Below, one piece after another: positions 61,906-64,000 of a stretch of DNA of 64,000 bases; position 1 is the stretch's first letter, and every line of letters starts with the position of its first letter. The DNA comes from Halosimplex halophilum (GTDB lineage: Archaea; Halobacteriota; Halobacteria; Halobacteriales; Haloarculaceae), in contig NZ_ML214298.1 of assembly GCF_004698125.1 (NCBI RefSeq), positions 827,972 through 891,971 on the forward strand. The letters are read 5' to 3'. The position numbers and the translations under genes are program-made. Below the pieces are notes generated by a model, which was not told where the DNA came from, did not search any database, and saw nothing but the letters and a program-made list of their open reading frames with translations.

Positions 61906-62886
61906 TCAGTACTCCCGGAGCAGTTCCAGCATCTCCCGGTCGAGGTCGTGGCCGTGCCAGTCCTCGTAGTCGACGTCGTCGCGGTCGCTGTCGAGGACGC
62001 CGAATGGGCCGCGGAAGTTCCACAGCGCCCAGCCCCAGCCGGCTTCCTCCCACAGCGAGAGGGCGTCCTCCATCCACGCGAGGGTCACGTCGTGGGGCGT
62101 GCGGTTGTAGACGCCCCACTCGCCGACGTGGACGCCGACGCCCATCGACGCCAGACGCTCCCACTGGGCGACCCGGGTCGACCGCAGCCACGCGCGGTCG
62201 CGGACCTTCCCCGCGTCGTCGACGCAGGGCCACGCCGGCGGCTCGTCGCGGTCCACGTCGGTCCACTCGGCCTCGTGGTGGGTCAGCGGGAACGGGTCGT
62301 ACCCGCGGGTCGACTGCGCGCACTCCACGTCGGCGAGGTCGAAGACGGGTTCCCGACCGTAGCGCATCCCGTCGGCCACGACGAGCCGGTCGGGGTCGAC
62401 CTCGTGGACGGCTCGGACGGTGTCGCGGACCACGTCGGCGTAGGCGCCGTGGCTCGTCTCGGCGGGCTCGTTGATCAGGTCGAAACTCAACTGCTCGCTG
62501 GGGACCCCCTCGTAGCGCTCGGCGAACCGCCGCCAGTGCTCGGCGAACACGTCCTGGGTCTCGGCGTCGGCCCACAGATCCGTCTCCTCGGGCGGGTCGG
62601 CGACGGTGAACCCCGGGCCGCGGTGGAAGTTGAGTTGCACGTGGACGCCGTGTTTCCGCCCGTACTCGACGGCCTCGTCGATCTCTTCGAGCGCGTCCTC
62701 GTCGAAATCGCGCCAGTCCTCGCCCGTCCAGCAGCGGTAGTCCATCGGCAACCTGGCGAAGTCGAAGCCCCACTCGGCCATCCACTCGAAGTCTTCCTCG
62801 CGGAAGCGCTCCTCGTCGTCGGCCATGAACTTCGCCTGCAGATTGAACCCGCGCCACCGCGGCAGCGAACTCGCGTTCACGTCCAT
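61906..62886 (-). CDS. GH5-like glycoside hydrolase
   Basis: The 326-residue TIM barrel has the family 5 acid/base Glu140 in FDLINEPAE and nucleophile Glu256 in VHVGEWGVYN, plus WMAEWGFDFARLPMDYR and VHVQLNFHRGPGF (quoted in part; key His). GH5 cleaves beta-1,4 or related glycans such as cellulose, mannan or glucan. No signal peptide is present, so it may act on imported oligosaccharides. The ATG at 62886 fits a GTTAAATG promoter 28 bases upstream, giving a leaderless start; the longer frame is not used. Confidence 0.88.
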   Translation of the reverse strand: MDVNASSLPRWRGFNLQAKFMADDEERFREEDFEWMAEWGFDFARLPMDYRCWTGEDWRDFDEDALEEIDEAVEYGRKHGVHVQLNFHRGPGFTVADPPEETDLWADAETQDVFAEHWRRFAERYEGVPSEQLSFDLINEPAETSHGAYADVVRDTVRAVHEVDPDRLVVADGMRYGREPVFDLADVECAQSTRGYDPFPLTHHEAEWTDVDRDEPPAWPCVDDAGKVRDRAWLRSTRVAQWERLASMGVGVHVGEWGVYNRTPHDVTLAWMEDALSLWEEAGWGWALWNFRGPFGVLDSDRDDVDYEDWHGHDLDREMLELLREY

Positions 62887-62910
62887 GACTCCCTGCCGGG
62901 CCGCGTTCGA

Positions 62911-62918
62911 GTTAAATG
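62911..62918 (-). promoter_or_regulatory. TATA-like box of the GH5 gene
   Basis: On the minus strand GCATTTAACTCG places CATTTAAC about 28 bases before the ATG at 62886, supporting that start codon. Confidence 0.6.
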
Positions 62919-63040
62919 CGCGACTCCCGGAACTCCCCGCCCGTTTCGGATACATGTCGGAATACATTTATAGATCGAAGTATGACTAGAACTCTCGCAG
63001 TGGAACGTACAGGCGGTAACGGTTGCGGTGAGCGGTCGCA

Positions 63041-63584
63041 GTGCGGTCGGCGCGCGCTGTCGTCTCGGAATCGCTTGCGATTCCGATGGGCCGTCAGAGC
63101 TTGCTCTGACGTTGGCGCGCTTTCATGCGCGCGAGGTCTTCGCGAGCCTGCGAGCGAAGGCTCGTCAGCGCGTGCTCTGACGGTGGATGAGACGCGCAGG
63201 AGCTTGCGACGAGCAGCGAGGGACCGGCGGTCCCTCGGCCGTGCGGGCGACACTCGGATCGCCCGCAGGCATCGAATCGGCTGGGGAGGTTCGTGGCCGT
63301 CTGCGGTGCTGTGCGGTTGCGGTGCTGTCCTGGCGGACTGAACGGGCGAGGCGCGCTCGCGCCGGGAGTCGCCTGAGCGGGCCACTATCCGAAGCGGCCC
63401 CTGGGCCGCGAGGATATCCCGCTTGGTTCGAGAGAGCGAAGCGCTCTCGTCACTGAGCGAATCGGAGATTCGCGAGGTCCGCAGGAGCTCCACTCCTGCG
63501 AGACCCCGAAAATCCTCGATTTTCGGAGACAGCGACCGTGAGCGCGCAGAGGGTTTTCAGCGCGTACCGTCGAGTGCGGTCGCT
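63041..63584 (+). repeat. Structured intergenic repeat, copy 2 (plus orientation)
   Basis: This occupies most of the 881-base gap before the pirin gene, which holds no credible gene. The skeleton of 3279-3662 recurs in order, with the motif CTGAACGGGCGAGGCG at 63338-63353, core hairpin 63376-63423 (AGCGGG..TATCC with GGATA.CCCGCT) and outer stem AGCGACCG/CGGTCGCT (63531-63538/63577-63584). Between blocks lie perfect hairpins absent from copy 1: 63066-63085, 63093-63110, 63144-63163, 63218-63236, 63243-63266, 63432-63448, 63458-63472, 63481-63499 and 63506-63526. Confidence 0.8.
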
Positions 63585-63752
63585 TTCCATCTCGTTTCTT
63601 GCGCAGATACTCAACTCGAAACCCTACTCGACTCGCACGGGATCGGCGTGGAATTGAAATAACTGCTTTCTAGCTAATACTCGAACTAGACAGAATACGT
63701 ATCTTTTATTGGTACATTCGCCATCGACCGCCGGGTATTAGTCCGCCCGGAG

Positions 63753-63768
63753 TTTACCAGATGGTAAA
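63753..63768. promoter_or_regulatory. Perfect palindrome at the pirin start codon
   Basis: TTTACCAGATGGTAAA is a 16-base palindrome (TTTACC-AGAT-GGTAAA) whose last base is the A of the pirin ATG. Such a site would let a dimeric regulator block transcription or the leaderless start. The half-site TTACC is shared with the region upstream of doxX at 55989. Confidence 0.6.
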
Positions 63769-64000
63769 TGAAAACGAACGGGAGCACGGACGGCGGCGTC
63801 GAGGTGCAGAGCGCAGAGGACATCACGCACCCGGGCGGGATGCGCGGGAATCGGGTGATGCCGACGCCGCGGCGGGACCACCTCGACCCGTTCGTCGTCT
63901 TCGAGCGCTTCTTCATCGCGGCCGACCAGGGGTTCGACACCCACCCCCATCGCGGGTTCGAGATCGTCTCGTACATGCTGGAGGGCGGGATGGTCCACGA
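63768..64000 (+). CDS. Pirin family protein (C-terminus cut by window edge)
   Basis: The visible 77 residues include MKTNGSTDGGVEVQSAEDITHPGG, LDPFVVFERFF and HPHRGFEIVSYMLEGGMVH (quoted in parts), the pirin N-terminal cupin with its metal-binding His pair (HPHRGFE). Pirins are Fe-binding cupins, some with quercetinase or redox-linked regulatory activity. The gene continues past the window. The palindrome at 63753 abuts the ATG, suggesting tight regulation. A second ATG in another frame at 63761 lies inside the palindrome and is not used. Confidence 0.85.
   Translation, partial: MKTNGSTDGGVEVQSAEDITHPGGMRGNRVMPTPRRDHLDPFVVFERFFIAADQGFDTHPHRGFEIVSYMLEGGMVH

Noticed and set aside
63001-63660. 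Several short frames inside the second structured repeat
   Set aside because: They are broken by hairpins, share no protein similarity with copy 1 and the conservation follows DNA blocks and stems, not codons.

Overview
The window looks like chromosomal DNA of a halophilic archaeon (class Halobacteria; a Haloarculaceae-like genus is plausible but not proven). It is very G+C-rich, its proteins are strongly acidic, start codons often lie 26-30 bases downstream of a TATA-like box (leaderless style), and it carries archaeal or haloarchaeal markers: a TFB N-terminus, a CetZ tubulin, CofD of F420 synthesis, acidic CspA-type proteins, small CxxC zinc-ribbon proteins and a MoxR/DUF58/transglutaminase cluster.

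Layout. 1-3162: an edge-truncated TFB gene running into a C homopolymer, a divergent MaoC / 3-hydroxyacyl-CoA dehydrogenase pair, a DUF2391 membrane protein and methylmalonyl-CoA epimerase. 3279-3662: a structured intergenic repeat. 3746-6547: a small membrane protein and a GH2 glycosidase. 6678-9944: four genes that each overlap the next by 4 bases (cofD, a Dus-like TIM barrel, a CitG-like transferase, DUF447), probably one cofactor module. 10000-10285: an inverted-repeat element that folds on paper into a gap-free four-way cloverleaf. 10383-18158: MoxR converging on an overlapping four-gene operon (transglutaminase, small membrane protein, DUF58, polytopic membrane protein). 18344-18622: a zinc-ribbon peptide and tRNA-Phe(GAA). 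18623-20918: an AT-rich decayed island behind the tRNA with an RNase HI pseudogene, an intact AT-rich methyltransferase and an IS6 transposase remnant.

20919-36138: ordinary G+C-rich genes for a Gfo/Idh/MocA oxidoreductase, a GT39-like glycosyltransferase, a thioredoxin-reductase-like flavoprotein, trehalose synthesis (otsA-otsB), Ste24-like protease, KatG, ArsN2-like acetyltransferase, aldo/keto reductase, three tandem cold-shock genes and DUF429. 36242-39822: an AIM24-family protein, small zinc ribbons, and a gene for a striking Gln/Arg/His/Gly-rich repetitive protein whose basic character is unusual in a haloarchaeon. 39940-62886: LLM flavin oxidoreductase, RraA-like protein, sulfatase-like enzyme, acyl-CoA synthetase, sugar isomerase-like barrel, an orphan ribbon-helix-helix protein, MutS, two divergent lipoprotein beta-propellers, DoxX, CetZ, a large exported protein and a GH5 glycosidase. 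62887-63767: a second copy of the structured intergenic repeat. The window ends inside a pirin gene.

The most novel-looking material is non-coding. Three dispersed elements (3279-3662 on minus, 10000-10285, 63041-63584 on plus) share short motifs and are dense in base-paired stems. The two longest share a skeleton whose variable stems differ in sequence yet still pair, as expected of a structured RNA or a mobile structured DNA family. The coupled cofD operon and the Gln-rich repeat protein are the best protein-level leads.
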